Shown: one piece after another, positions 17,201-26,500 of the stretch
How the letters are laid out: every line of letters begins with the position of its first letter
How positions within the stretch are numbered: the first letter of the stretch is position 1
Assembly (NCBI RefSeq): GCF_019931215.1
Contig: NZ_JAIOUB010000002.1
Location: forward strand, 1-64,000
Direction: 5' to 3'
DNA length: 64,000 bases
Source: Alcanivorax limicola
GTDB lineage: Bacteria > Pseudomonadota > Gammaproteobacteria > Pseudomonadales > Alcanivoracaceae
Notes under the pieces: model-generated
What the model was told of the DNA's origin: nothing
What the model saw: the letters and a program-made list of their open reading frames with translations, nothing else
Database searches by the model: none
Translations under genes and position numbers: made by a program

Positions 17201-17512
17201 CTCCAGCCATGCGTTCATGCGATGGCGATATAACATATCGGCCGCCTGCACGGTTCTGTAGCGCGCGCGTAGCGTCTCACCGTGCGCCAGCGTGCTATCG
17301 CCGCTATCCAGAATGTGCGCCAATGTTCTGGCCAGCCCGCCCCATGCGTCATGCAGCGACTGGTACAGCTCACCGATGCCGTCATCCAGATACAGGGCCT
17401 GCGATGTCTGTGCTGCGGCAACCGCGCTACTGTGGTCGGCATCCATCGCCCGCGCGCCAGCCCCGGCGCCCAACGTCATCAGGGCAAGTGCCGCAACAAA
17501 TATCCCTTTCAT
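8201..17512 (-). CDS. Sec-exported giant Rhs/YD-repeat polymorphic toxin
   Basis: A 3,103-aa protein. The start at 17512 gives a clear signal peptide (MKGIFVAALALMTLGAGAGARA) behind a GGGGGGAAG ribosome site; an ATG at 17542, overlapping the upstream stop as ATGA, would add ten residues. Domains in order: helical N-terminus to ~230; transglutaminase-like fold (~235-390) with GNDADAALLLSALLRAASIP but apparently lacking the usual His and Asp; beta-sandwich and Big-type domains to ~1,450; DUF6531-like entry to the YD shell (NLFNGGLSLTREDF, ~1,505); YD repeats ~1,600-2,780; PTVYVDPDG (~2,783); ~310-aa variable tip. The tip has a hydrophobic pre-toxin segment (AAGSSVLNVPIALANAGLN) and ends ALGPRAIIEELP-like, of unknown activity. 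The conserved Rhs core between the repeats and DPDG is absent. No PAAR or T6SS adaptor is seen. Confidence 0.85.
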   Translation of the reverse strand: MKGIFVAALALMTLGAGAGARAMDADHSSAVAAAQTSQALYLDDGIGELYQSLHDAWGGLARTLAHILDSGDSTLAHGETLRARYRTVQAADMLYRHRMNAWLEAPGLSAVARDELARGLDDYISKTDPWHTLIQAWLQRTELASEASFLGVWHRSTDFVDRYRLAGLSEALERARALSRRRPVLGNTTLPYSQTRLAVPLIMPHAPIKPVYAREVDIDVVPEDLSASRLAPLSEAILLKAEALGYDPVRILQFMQEEIRPRWYQGAMQGADTTLSLRSGNDADAALLLSALLRAASIPTRYLHGVVRVPVDDIFDSTGIAEPLQQLQFLQRHGRPVSPVTAQGTITAFDLDYVWLAARVAYGNYRGALVDRSGSAWVPMMPLAQGNTHELVQDFIALADQDISDLQGAWLESTQGESLASFILSGTYSSLDAEQGLALSALQDEAWRGKAGHDFLPANTPFEVRAVREEGAAFPASLVHRVRVTLMSEGPAPTPLLSHELLLPEVNNQRLTLSWLPATTDVQDTINAFGGLASTPAWLVSLRPQIRLNGERVAVGAGALSLGEWHQARIELIAPYGEQRIQRAWAAGGYQALSLMAHQGPAEIDYSSRSEGDTEYAGARLLSQLAARYNRQWFKDEQQLAAVSGFSLAHPWPALTVAANGYRHDYVLDTLQGLRWEALTLDAMLHVTEPVYQQAGQQHRAAQWMGASALHGSWLESDIFRSNFSVSAISADLGLKEAQRQNIPLLTLTAGDTVPGDHAPHVIQDVQRWLGRGMEVMLPATSIQFDEWQGSVWRVTEPQTGSAGYFISGGLAGGSSASSQWPMDDIRRALALIYSDPAPADSPIGAIRKLGGTDWLIGRPGAAAPPLMVQVLDILGRPKAGVPVYFSVVAGDADVSAEPVLTDDTGIALVNADFGYSTGSGVVSYMMLNPGDKQPTRVSTSLVQAMAVDAGSGAMRTSAPFRLILAPGDADEVSAITQPPQLYNNLDSGGGRFVGNFALHVTDAYGNPVANVGVSAQYEVEPEPRLVPGGLVDHATDCAGEMVWRGCARAIIEIETDYAGRRIFGFVRAEGPPSAAQSVSVQIGALAVRSFEDIPVSSSMNTPAMSATAVFSPQGERIDATGINQEMAYKQYITIHWPQLVTEPVPPAWYGELADMFASHDIHIHPSEALRLLPEIEKLVPAEPGDLAFVSDGVDIASRYQGDGVFELTITGRETPGRFPIWMTGSVEFPLTAFHGERGPRHLFRVTPGFEEWQLRAGDAHSLVATQVNERISYSMEQQPAGDVWVLEPGIAAVTSSHPDAPEQIPLRIVAPGVYETDTGVQVETWLRPANYPADGHRLRFLQDDSLLFSGGFSAPAPATLMPGVEVKPEASHALEYEVLPHRIRSEPVAPALHLPIFMAPAQDHLFAAVRAVDVHNDWSCTQGQQISFTLSHEATVTVSVGAQVLVDAEVFPAGRHDVPYAAGMGFRDYEMLAVSSLDGHIEERTGKILVSARSNPLPIGHTLVEGVNLFNGGLSLTREDFRLDGRGPGIALQRFFNSAASEDASPFGRGWGHIFNGYVESMGCGAWRVAGGPGGGGQFFEGDSFAEDGEMVPGKGYNGTLRRTLSSSSSSFDYFSKDGTRYHYIVIPEYRVRNRWLLSYIEDTNGNRVTLDYDTTVSQPRLRAVTDGAGRSLVFSYSEKFVGEAVRFELVESIQGPMGYRVDYAYDEHGRLTSVRKHNPGHDDSVEVYQYADIDEISSIEDFLKRYQLEGVTDPLGYTTEYTYESLPLSWRDVAMPGIAVTGIDRQTRQNGTVSMRFQYGARIGEEAPTTRVNNFRGDNVDYVMTAQGLVLSQSLPRIDYQWDDDILLRAETVRSSAGPLKTTYDYDDHGNVIRERLQSEPALERRYYSPSQFANGAIKNRLRSQTDRNGHETRFTYDGRGNLLRTQYPDGTEEEYSYAGNGDRLRAVDRNGWGTSYNYDRAGHVIRIEPELCCSKTLTWNDLGHQTGEAIARDKRAIRYRRDMFGRLLEASHPLGITEHYAYDAAGNRVLHINRNGFETHWQYDEAGRRVHETRTVPGGDDEQTSWSYDAHGNLVAETDALGIVTTHIWNDHDHRTASSTQGGADGVRAVQYAVDEQGWILHEDRGNGRTDSWSYSPRGLPLTHTDADGEITLYGYDEQGNRTSETNRLGDTVTYVYDTMHRMVRQEAPLGRTLLWAYDGHDNVVAETDANGNRIVRDWTQDGQLARQRHYGADDALLSEQQHTYNNLGDRTLSLNSRRAATRYTYDEAGRLTRLERPAPLGAITYTHDDAGNVLTEAWPNQNVIQRSWDHRNRLRQAADDQGLLEAFSYDARGAVLSETDARGTVTRYHYNAFGERSAAFMPQHAEDELEIRYVYDNQGNLRYRHINDTLSVHPEQTWETVYDVLNRPVSEINPLGQAQHTTYDAEGNPVLRQDARGGTHVQVFDALGRLVHVTDPLGQVRQLDYDAHGNLVSETDSRDIETRYAYDGLHRRTRTWRDGVLVLSEDHDGEGNLLRRRDANGYTTTWEYNDANLVSREVGEAAAVVVHTYDAQGNLITRRDAENQQTHWSYDKRGQRLTQTDPRNQVTTFAYDANGNRTTRTTPEGGVWQTDWTLANLPERVTDPVQNTTHYHYTGEGARLQVTDGAGRQTHWTYDPLGRPLQQRYPDSTIHAYLEYDAHGNLRLESLPDGTLIEHDYDALDRRTARRLLDTNLSALASEAYAYDANNNLLSVTETLTAEGGAARTTAYRYDRFDRLIHQTDHFGQTVSYSYDDNGNRTPTVYVDPDGEEPIPAFNRRLTDETFQLEPFQRVNSGYKSLDYAAAAGSSVLNVPIALANAGLNALSLPSRAGAAYFDVTVEEFETHTASLTASTGPAALLLMTGSFPSRLPGMLHRSRKISEAVDTAPQRQTRVVENQRVPQINTVQTGGQGSRYDNAVPDISEAPVSRRAQAVVPNNNTAAIRAEAAANVRQGRQILREARPDLPVSERNQLIRAFDLETFRVNTLAQELTEFRYFDGVNAQLGGRWSTSEWLSTPQSRIERLALPNNNATQAATVRLQPGTTVFQGRVAPQTQYGSHLTGGADQTYNVLGPRAIIEELP
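9168..9568 (-). repeat. YD-repeat block of the main Rhs gene, parent copy
   Basis: Parent copy of 6398-6798 and, in part, of 1-180. At its left end the repeat sequence NGNRT is joined directly to PTVYVDPDG, marking the in-frame deletion junction at 9166-9168. Confidence 0.85.
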
Positions 17513-17538
17513 TATTCTTCCCCCCGGCCTGATGCCGC

Positions 17539-20500
17539 TCATTGTTGGCGGCTCACTATCAAGCGCTGAAACTCCCCCATGGCGGCCATGGTCTGCCGGT
17601 TGTAACCGGGATGCAGCCGCAGGTTCAGCATGGCCATATACAATTTGTAGTCTGCGTGGGCGTAGTGCCCATTCAGATACGCGGCGGTCGCCGCATCAAG
17701 ATACTGCAGCGACAGCCACAAGGTTGGCGCCAGCACCACATGCTGAAGGTCCTCCGACAATCTCTGTCGCACCCGGTCAACCAGCTGTTGATCCGTTTCC
17801 TGCAAAACAAAGTAGTAAGTGGACTCCGCCATCACCGCGCCAGACGGGGTGGCATAGACCTGCACCTGAACCGGATACTGCCCCGGCAATCCACTGGACA
17901 GCTGATAACGTACCGGCGCGGGTAACCCGGCATCGACAGGCTGAATCAGGGTCTGGTCGTCCAACAGTGTTCCACCATCAACGGGCTCAATGCGAACCCC
18001 TGGCGGCACTGAAACGCTGACCTCAATTGCCTCGTTCGGATCAGACCCGGTGACAAACGAAACATGCGTCGTCAGAACATAGGGCAGCGACTCCATTGCA
18101 TCGGGCGACACCCGGCGAACTGCCGCGTCAAGCACAGCGCCGGCGATCAAGGGGTTACCAATACGGAATGGATCGAATGCCAGCGTCTTGACCTGGCCAT
18201 TGCCATACTCATTCTGTAGCACAGCCGGATAAACGCCCGGCGACAGCCACAACCCTGCACAGTACAGATATCCGGCAAAGCCCTGGCAATCCGGTTCCGC
18301 GTGGCCGACAGCCTGCGCTGAGAGCAGTACGAAGCCTCCGGTTTCCGCGTCATAAGGGAACTGTAGTGCGTCGCCCTCTGCCTGGGGATAGTGCACATGG
18401 TCGACACGCGAAAGCGTGCTGCTCGTGCGTGCGCCGATTATGTCATGCCAGCTCTCAAGCAGATTGGGCGTCGTGTTGATCCATATCAGCCCATAGCCGC
18501 TCGCCACGCTGCCCCGTATGCGCATGATCGCTTCAGCGCTCATGTACAGCGGCTGCCCCAGTGCTGCACGATCTCCCACCAGCATCAGAACATTGAACCG
18601 TTCTGAATCAAGGGCATTCATGAAAGCCGTTTCAGTGCTGACAACAGTGGCATGGATACCCCGGGCTTGCAGCGTCTGCTGATACCACGTCCGGCTAGCT
18701 TGTGACTGGCCACCGCCGGCGCGATGCCAGAGCAACACATTGGCCCGCTGCAGTACCGGCGCAGGCTCAATCGCCATATCGCTTTCCAGTACCGCAAAGC
18801 CTCGGCTGGAGGCCCCGCTCACGTTACCGGCGTTGTCCGACGCCGTTGCCGTAACCAGCTTGGCACCAGGGCTCAGCGACACAACAGCGCTGAAAGCGCC
18901 CTCCTCGCTGGCAGGCACCACGACATTCAGCTCATCGACCCGCAAGGTCACCATGCTGCCCGGTTCACTGCTGCCTTCTATCGTGACATCCGGGCCATGA
19001 ATGACTGCCCCTTCCTCCGGGTGCAGCAATGTCGGCGGCAGCGGCGGTGTCATGTCGAGCGTAAAGAACAGCGCGACAACCGATTCGTTACCTGCGGCAT
19101 CCACAGCCGTGATGCGCAGTAGATATTCGCCTTCCTGCTCAATGGTGGCGCCTTCCTCGAAGGGCAGGCCATTCAGCGCATACTGTGTTTCGACCGGCGA
19201 TGCATCCACCACCGACACCTCAGGTGTTACGGCATGGTTATAGAAGGCTTCATCAACGACACCGTCTACTGCAATGATCGGTGGCGACCTGTCGATCACG
19301 AACTGTAGTGTGCGCGATGCCTGGTTGCCCACGGTGTCCTGCGCTTCCACAACGAGCTGATACGACCCTTCCTCAACGATTGATGCCCCGGATTCATACA
19401 CCGCGCCATTGAGGGTGATGTGTTGCTCGGCTACGCCCGACTCGTCATGTATGGAAATGGAGAGCACCACATCATGATTGTAGTAAGCCCCGTTTTCCGC
19501 GCCTTCGATGACAATAACCGGCGGCGTGATATCCGACTGCACAGTGAAAGACAGGACGTTGGCAGCGCTGACATTACCTGCGGCATCCATTGCCGTCAGC
19601 GAGATGGTGTTGAGCCCTTGCGAGAACGTCATGACCGGGAACTGGAAATGACCTGCGGCATCAGCCTGCACCGTACTGGCATTGCCGTTTCGCTCAAGAC
19701 GCACCTGCGTGGCGGGCTCGGCACTACCCATCACGGCCAGCGCCGTCGTATCCAGCAAATCACCGTCGGCAACGCTGGTGACCACCGGCGGCGCAGGCGG
19801 TGTCATGTCCAGCACAAAGCTGACATCACGTTGCGCTATGTTGCCTGCCAGGTCACGTGCCTCGACAGCCAGCACATAGCTGCCCTCCTCCGACACCAGG
19901 CCGCCCTCGTAGGGTAGACCATTGAGTGTCATATCAACGCGGGACAGATGGTCATCGCTCACCGATATCATCGGCTCAACAGGCGTGTTGTAGTGATGGC
20001 CTTCCGATACACCACCGATGCTGATGAGCGGCGGCGTCATGTCCAGCGTAAAGAGCAACGATACCTGACGACGGTTGCCGGCCTGGTCCTCGGCAAGCAC
20101 CTCGAGCTGATGACTCCCTTCCAGCAATACCGGACCGCCAGACCAGGGCATGCCGTTGAGCGTCACGGTGCTGAACAGCAGATGTGTATCTTCCACCGTC
20201 ACGACAGGGGTAACCGGGCTGTTATAGAAAACACCGCCCTGCACCCCGGCGATGGCAACAGAGGGCCGTGTGTTATCTACCACAAAGTGCCTGCTTGTTA
20301 CTGCCGAGGCATTGCCTGCGTGGTCAAACGCCTGCACTTCCACCGCTGCGGCACCTTCCTGAACGGAAACCAGCGGCGCGGTATAGGCCTCACCAGACAG
20401 GGTCATTGCCTGCCAGGCGCCCCCCGCCTGCCGCCAGCGCACATGTGACACACCCGAGATGCTGTCTTCCGCAAGCACCGTGAGCATTGTGCGTGTTGTG

Positions 20501-23500
20501 TTAATGACCGCGTCGGCAGCGGGCACCCGTACGGACGCCACGGGAGCCTGAATATCCCGAACCGTCAGTGCCGCGGTAGCCAGCACCTGGGGATAGGTGT
20601 GCCCGCCAACTTCGGCCAAAGCACGCAGCCTGAGCTGGTAGGTGCCGGGCTGCGGTGGCACCTCATCAATCGAAACCTGGCCTGCCTGCGTCGTGGCAGG
20701 CGGCATGACCAACTGATCATCATGGAGAGACTGCCAGACACCACCGTCCCGCCGTGCCTCAATACTGAATGGCAGCGCATCGAAGTTGTGATTGCCCTCA
20801 TTGGCAACCTGCCACGCCACGGCCCAAGGCTGGCCGATGCCAAGGATGGCCTGATCCAGTGACAAGACACCGCGCAACTGCGGCACACCCAGCACCAGGG
20901 AAAATGCATAGCTGGCACTGGCCTGCGGTACGCCGTGCGCATCGACAAGCACCACATGAAACAGATAATCACCGGGCGTATGAGTGCCCGTCTGCCAGGC
21001 AAAGGGATAACGCTGCTGATCGCCCGGCGTGATCACCGGCAGGGCGATGTCGTGTTGCATGACAGGCTGGTCGCCCGGCCCCGTCGCTTCAACGCGTGTC
21101 ACGGCAACCTGAAGCGTCATGTCACTGGCAATACCCGACACACCGTGATGAGTCAGATCAACATTGATATCTACCTGCTGATTGGCAAGGAACTGCCTGC
21201 CGCTGCCACTGACCGCCAGTGACAGCTGTACATCCGCCAACATCAGGACGGACCACTGAGCAGAGCGCCGTTTACCATCACGCGCACTGTCAAACGCGAC
21301 CGCCAGACGATAATCGCCGGGCAACGCCTCTGGCATCACCAGAGACTGACGTTCGGCAATGAGGCCGCCTGCGGGCACGCTATGGGAGGGCAATCTGGCC
21401 AGCTCCGCCACCGTGCCGCCACTCACATCCTCCAGGGAAAATACCAGATCGCCTGAATGCGACAGCCAGGTGGGATTGCTGATCGACCAGTCCACCGCAA
21501 CCACCTGGCCAGGGCGGACTTCAGTCGTGCTGCTCCAGAGCGCCAGGCCAATATCCTGCGCGTCCACAACCTGGAACTGATGCGATGCCCGATTATCTCC
21601 AGGCACATCATCCAGACCGAGCATGACGGAACCCAGGCGTGCATCCAGCGTATGCCCGCCTGCACTGTCTGCTGCCCAGCTCAGGGGATAACGGGCCTGT
21701 TCGCCGGGATCCAGCACAGGCACCAGGACATCCAGCTGAAGCGTACTGCTGCCATCCGGCGCCAGCATGGTCAGTACCAGAGGCGTGGCCGGCATTGGCA
21801 GGTTACCGCTGTTGGTCACGACGGCGTCGAACAACACAATGTTGCCGCGCGCGACGGTCTTCGGGCCGGCAAGAGAAACGCCGAGATTGGCGATGGGCAT
21901 GTCGGCGCTTGTCACCCTGATTTCACCAGACGGTCCGCTGTGATGGCCGAACCGATCAATAGCCACTGCATGGAAGCGTGATTCAGGCGCACGCAACGCT
22001 ACATCGGAAAACCGGAATTCACCCAGAGTTTCCGCTCGGGCCTCCTGAGCGATGCCAAACTCACCCGTTTCCAGGTTCATGTATGAGGCCCAAAACCGAC
22101 CATCGTCCAATAGATCGACATGCTGGTAGAAGAGATTGGTGGAGGGGCGATGCTCTCCCAGTGCTTTCACTGAATGACCGTCGTGGGTATACAGAACGGG
22201 CGCATCACCACTGCTGTCCATGAAGAGCATTCCCCTGGTCGGGAGCGCACCGTCATCCACTGGCGGGGTATAGTGGGCACCGTGTTCAGCACGCACCACG
22301 GCCACGCCGCCCTCCAGATCACAGACCTGTATCGCGTCATGCTCCGGACTGATCGTCACAACCTGTTGCGAATCAGCAGTCCAACCCAGCAGGGCAGCTG
22401 CGGGGCAATGTGAAAGCAGGAGGGCCTGTTGCGTTGTCAGGTCATGCACCGTGATCTGACCCGACTCTTGCCATGCCAGTTTCTGCGATGTCGCAGACAA
22501 ATGAACCTGGCCCGGCATGCCGATGGCTATCGTGTCGCGCTGCGGCAGTCCTGTCGCCACATCTACGCGCAACAGCGAAGCGGAATGCCCGGACATATCG
22601 TATTCCGGCAAGTAGAGCTGGCCGGACGGCTGATGGAATCCGATCATGCCGGGCACAGCTGCGCCCAGTGGCCATTGATGCAACTGCGTACTACTACCCG
22701 AAGCCAGATCAGCGATGTCGATACTGAAATACTGCCCATCGACCAACCTGACAAGCGCCAGTCTGCCACCATCAATCCAGGTCAGACCGACGAACTCGTC
22801 CACATGAGCCAGGGGAAGCACAACCTGTCCCGTGGGCCAGGCCCCCACATAGACTTGCTCCTCCGCCTGCTCGACCATCACGGCCCATTGAGCGCTTGGC
22901 GAGAGCAGTATCGGCACATCGTTGCCGTTAACCGGTTGCAGGATGACGCCCGCCATTGCCTGGCCAGGGGGGCTGGTCTGTGTTTCACCGATCAGCAGAC
23001 CATCGCGATACAGGCGAACGCGGCTAAAAGGCTCAGCAGATCCGGCAATATCGACCTGCGTGCCCTCTGCGGCATAGGTACCGTCTTCTTCAACAGGCGC
23101 AGTGATAACCGGCGGCGCGGGCGGCACTGTGTCCTCCGCGTAATCGGAAGCAGGGCCGGAGGGATCACCACCATTCCCCAATGCATCAACCGCTACAATC
23201 TGATAGGTGTACTGAACGTCGGGATAAACATCGCAATCGCGCCAGACCAGCCCTGTAACTTCAGCCACGTTATGGAAAGCGCCGTCGTTTTCTGCACGAA
23301 GCACCCTGTAAGCAACGACCTGCCCACCCGCTGCCGCCGACCAGGACAAGTCGATGCAGCCCGCAACAGGATCCGGCACCGTCACCAGGTTGCCTGGCGT
23401 TCCGGGTACACCGGTATCAATGCTGGCCAGGGCAGTATTGGAGAATTCACCCAGGTTCCCCGCAGCATCCAGCGGTCGGATCTGGTACAGGTATACGCCA

Positions 23501-26500
23501 TTGGCCAGGCCCGCATCGGTATATTGATAAGTGCTTTGCTCTTCTGCCGCCAGACTGGTCAGCAACTCTCCATCCCGGTAAACCCGATACTGCGCAACAT
23601 CCAGTGATGTTGATGCAGGCCAGGACAGCATCGCGGATGCGCCGTCTACCTCGACGGACAGCACCACCGGCTCCGGGGGCTCCCGATCGCCACTCTGGAT
23701 ATCGATGAACGCCGGTTCACTGATCTGCCCGTATTGGTTGAGGGCTTCCACCGACAGACGCCAATCATCACGCTCCAGGTAGGTATCGAACTGCAACGCA
23801 TCACTCAGGGAAAGCGAGCGGGCGTTCATGCGTGCCAGGCGGGCCCCGATACCGCCACGCCCTTCCACTTCCAGCCGGAGAGAGGACACAGGCCACGGCG
23901 TATCAAACGCCATTCTCCAGTGGTCCGGGTTACTTTGTGTGGCGTCGTATTGCTGTTCGGCCAACAGTACCTCCAGGCCCCCAACGCTCCCCCATAGACG
24001 CACAGCCCGGGGGGAATAAAGCCAATCAAGTTCCAGCTCGGAAAGCCATACCGTTTCCGGATATACGACCGTCAGATCCCAATCCAGTGAATAGGGCCGG
24101 AAGGCGGTATCAGCCAGGCCATCAAATGCCTTGTCTGGACCGGCCAGGTAGTACCATCCCCAGGACGATGTTGCATAACTTTCAGGCACCGCATCCTGTC
24201 GCGCATTGAGCACTTGCTCTTCGTTGCTGATGATGTACCAGGCTTGCGACGTGTTCAGCGGCTCGCGCCACGACAGACGGACATGCTCCGGGTTGCCCGG
24301 ATCCGGGAACTCATGCGCCAGATCGCGAACAGGATACGGTCTCGCCACACGCAGCAGCTGCATCTCAACCTTGCGGCTGCGATGGCCATCCCCGTACTCG
24401 ACCCAGAGATCAAACGCGTTCAGACCTTCGGATAACGGTATGCCCTGGAGTGAGAAAGCACCCATTTCTGCAGCAGCACTGGCAACCGGCGGTGCATCGG
24501 GATCGGATGCCACATGCACGACTACCTGTCCATCGGCCGGGCTGTGGCCCGACAGCATAAGATAGGGTGCATCGATAATGCTCGGCGGCATCTCCAGCAC
24601 CGGAGCAAACACCAGTACCTCTACTTCATCCCCTCGGGTGGATTCATTACCGCTATTGTCAACAGCCGACACCGCAAAGACATAATCACCGTCCTCCGTC
24701 TCGGGCGCGGTATATGTCGTTTGCGTTGCGCTCACCTCGCTCCGATGGAACCACTCATCGTAGGGAGGCATCCTGTAATAGACATTGTAAAAGGCAACGT
24801 CCTCGGCGTTAGAGGCTTGCCAGCTCAGATTGACACTATCGCCGTCCACCTGCGCAGAGAAACTCGAGGGTGCATCAGGCGGCGTCAGGTCGGTCCTGTG
24901 TATTACCCTGGTCTCGGATACACTGCTTTGCCCGCCCTGATCCCAGGCCTGTGCCTGTATTTCGAAACTGCCGTACGCCTGATTGCGAGTGTCCCAGCTA
25001 TAGGTATACGGCCGGCGATCCTGATCAGGTGACAGGTCAAACCAGGCGGTATCGCCCAGCACACGGTAGCGGAATCTCACCACGGCGATATCCAGATCGT
25101 CACTGCCAATCTGCAGCATCACAGAATTTTCAAAAGCGGCATGCGGAGACGGCGCGAGCCAGTGAATATCCGGGGCTCGCAGGTCTACCGAAATGGATGT
25201 CTCAGCCGGTTCTGAGGCATTGCCCGCATGGTCATACGCGTAAACGGCATAGTCGTGCAGGCCATCCGGCACCCCGATATCAACCGCAGAATTACCGGCA
25301 ATAAGGTACGGGGTAACCTCTCCGATTACCGGGCCTGACGCACCGACAATGCGTCCGTTTCTCGTCAGAAGATAGCCGCGCACATCACTGGAGGCGGATG
25401 GTTCCCAGCTTAACAGTACATCTTCGCCCTCCAGGTTCGCCTGCAACATGGACGGTGCATCCGGGGGCGAATTGTCTACGTGAATCGCCAGTTGAACCCG
25501 GGATATGTTACCCCCGACATTGCTGGCCTCAAGCATGAGCAGATGCTCACCATCCCCGAGACCTGACAGCGTATCCCACTGACCCAGTCGCTCCCCCCGT
25601 TTTGCAAGCGAGGATTCGGATATGGGGTGCCAGCTATCGGGAGTCTGGCCGTTAGCCACGCTCAATTGATAACTGCCGAATTCCGGGCCGAAGGCGGAAC
25701 CGATAATGTTGACGTACCCGCTGACCCGATCACCGGCCGCCGGTGTGAGAATAGCGACGGCGGGCCCCTGGGTATCGAACTTCCATACCAGAGCCGATGA
25801 AGATTCACTGCGATTACCGGCGTGATCTACGGCGACAACTTCAAACCGATAGTTCCTGTCAGGGATCGGGACAAATGACCATTCTGGCGACAGCACCTGC
25901 TCAGCCAGCAATTCGCCACGATCATAGATGCGATAATGGTCGAGATCAGTCGCTTCAGGAGGCTGCCAGGAGAGCCGTGCGATACCTGCTTCGGGGCCGA
26001 TGATTGTCAGCGCCGTTGGTGCGGATGGCGGCGTGGTATCCACCACGACATTGACTTCCGCTATGGACTCATGCCCCACCTTATCTTCTGCGATAAGTCG
26101 TAGTACATAGTTCCCGTCGGCAACGCCCGGGACATAATGACCGAGCAAACCCTCGCGTGTCTCCGCGCCATGGCCCAGCATCTGCCCGGGCGCACCGTCT
26201 ACCTGTTCAAGCACCACACGCCATTGCTCAATATTGCGGTCCACCACCAGGCCATGCAGGGCAAACTCACCCGTCAAGTAGTCGCCCTCTTCCGGCTCGT
26301 GTATCTCAACGATGGGCGCCAGGCGATCAATATCAAACAACCACTCGATCTCGCTGCGGTTACCCGCCAGATCATGCATCTCAGCGAGAAGACGGAAACG
26401 CCCGTCCCGACCCTCTGTTTCTATAAAGCCTTCGACAGTCGCGACATCGGGAACGCCCTGATAAAGCAGCTCGGCATCACTTGACTCGTCATGAATCGTC

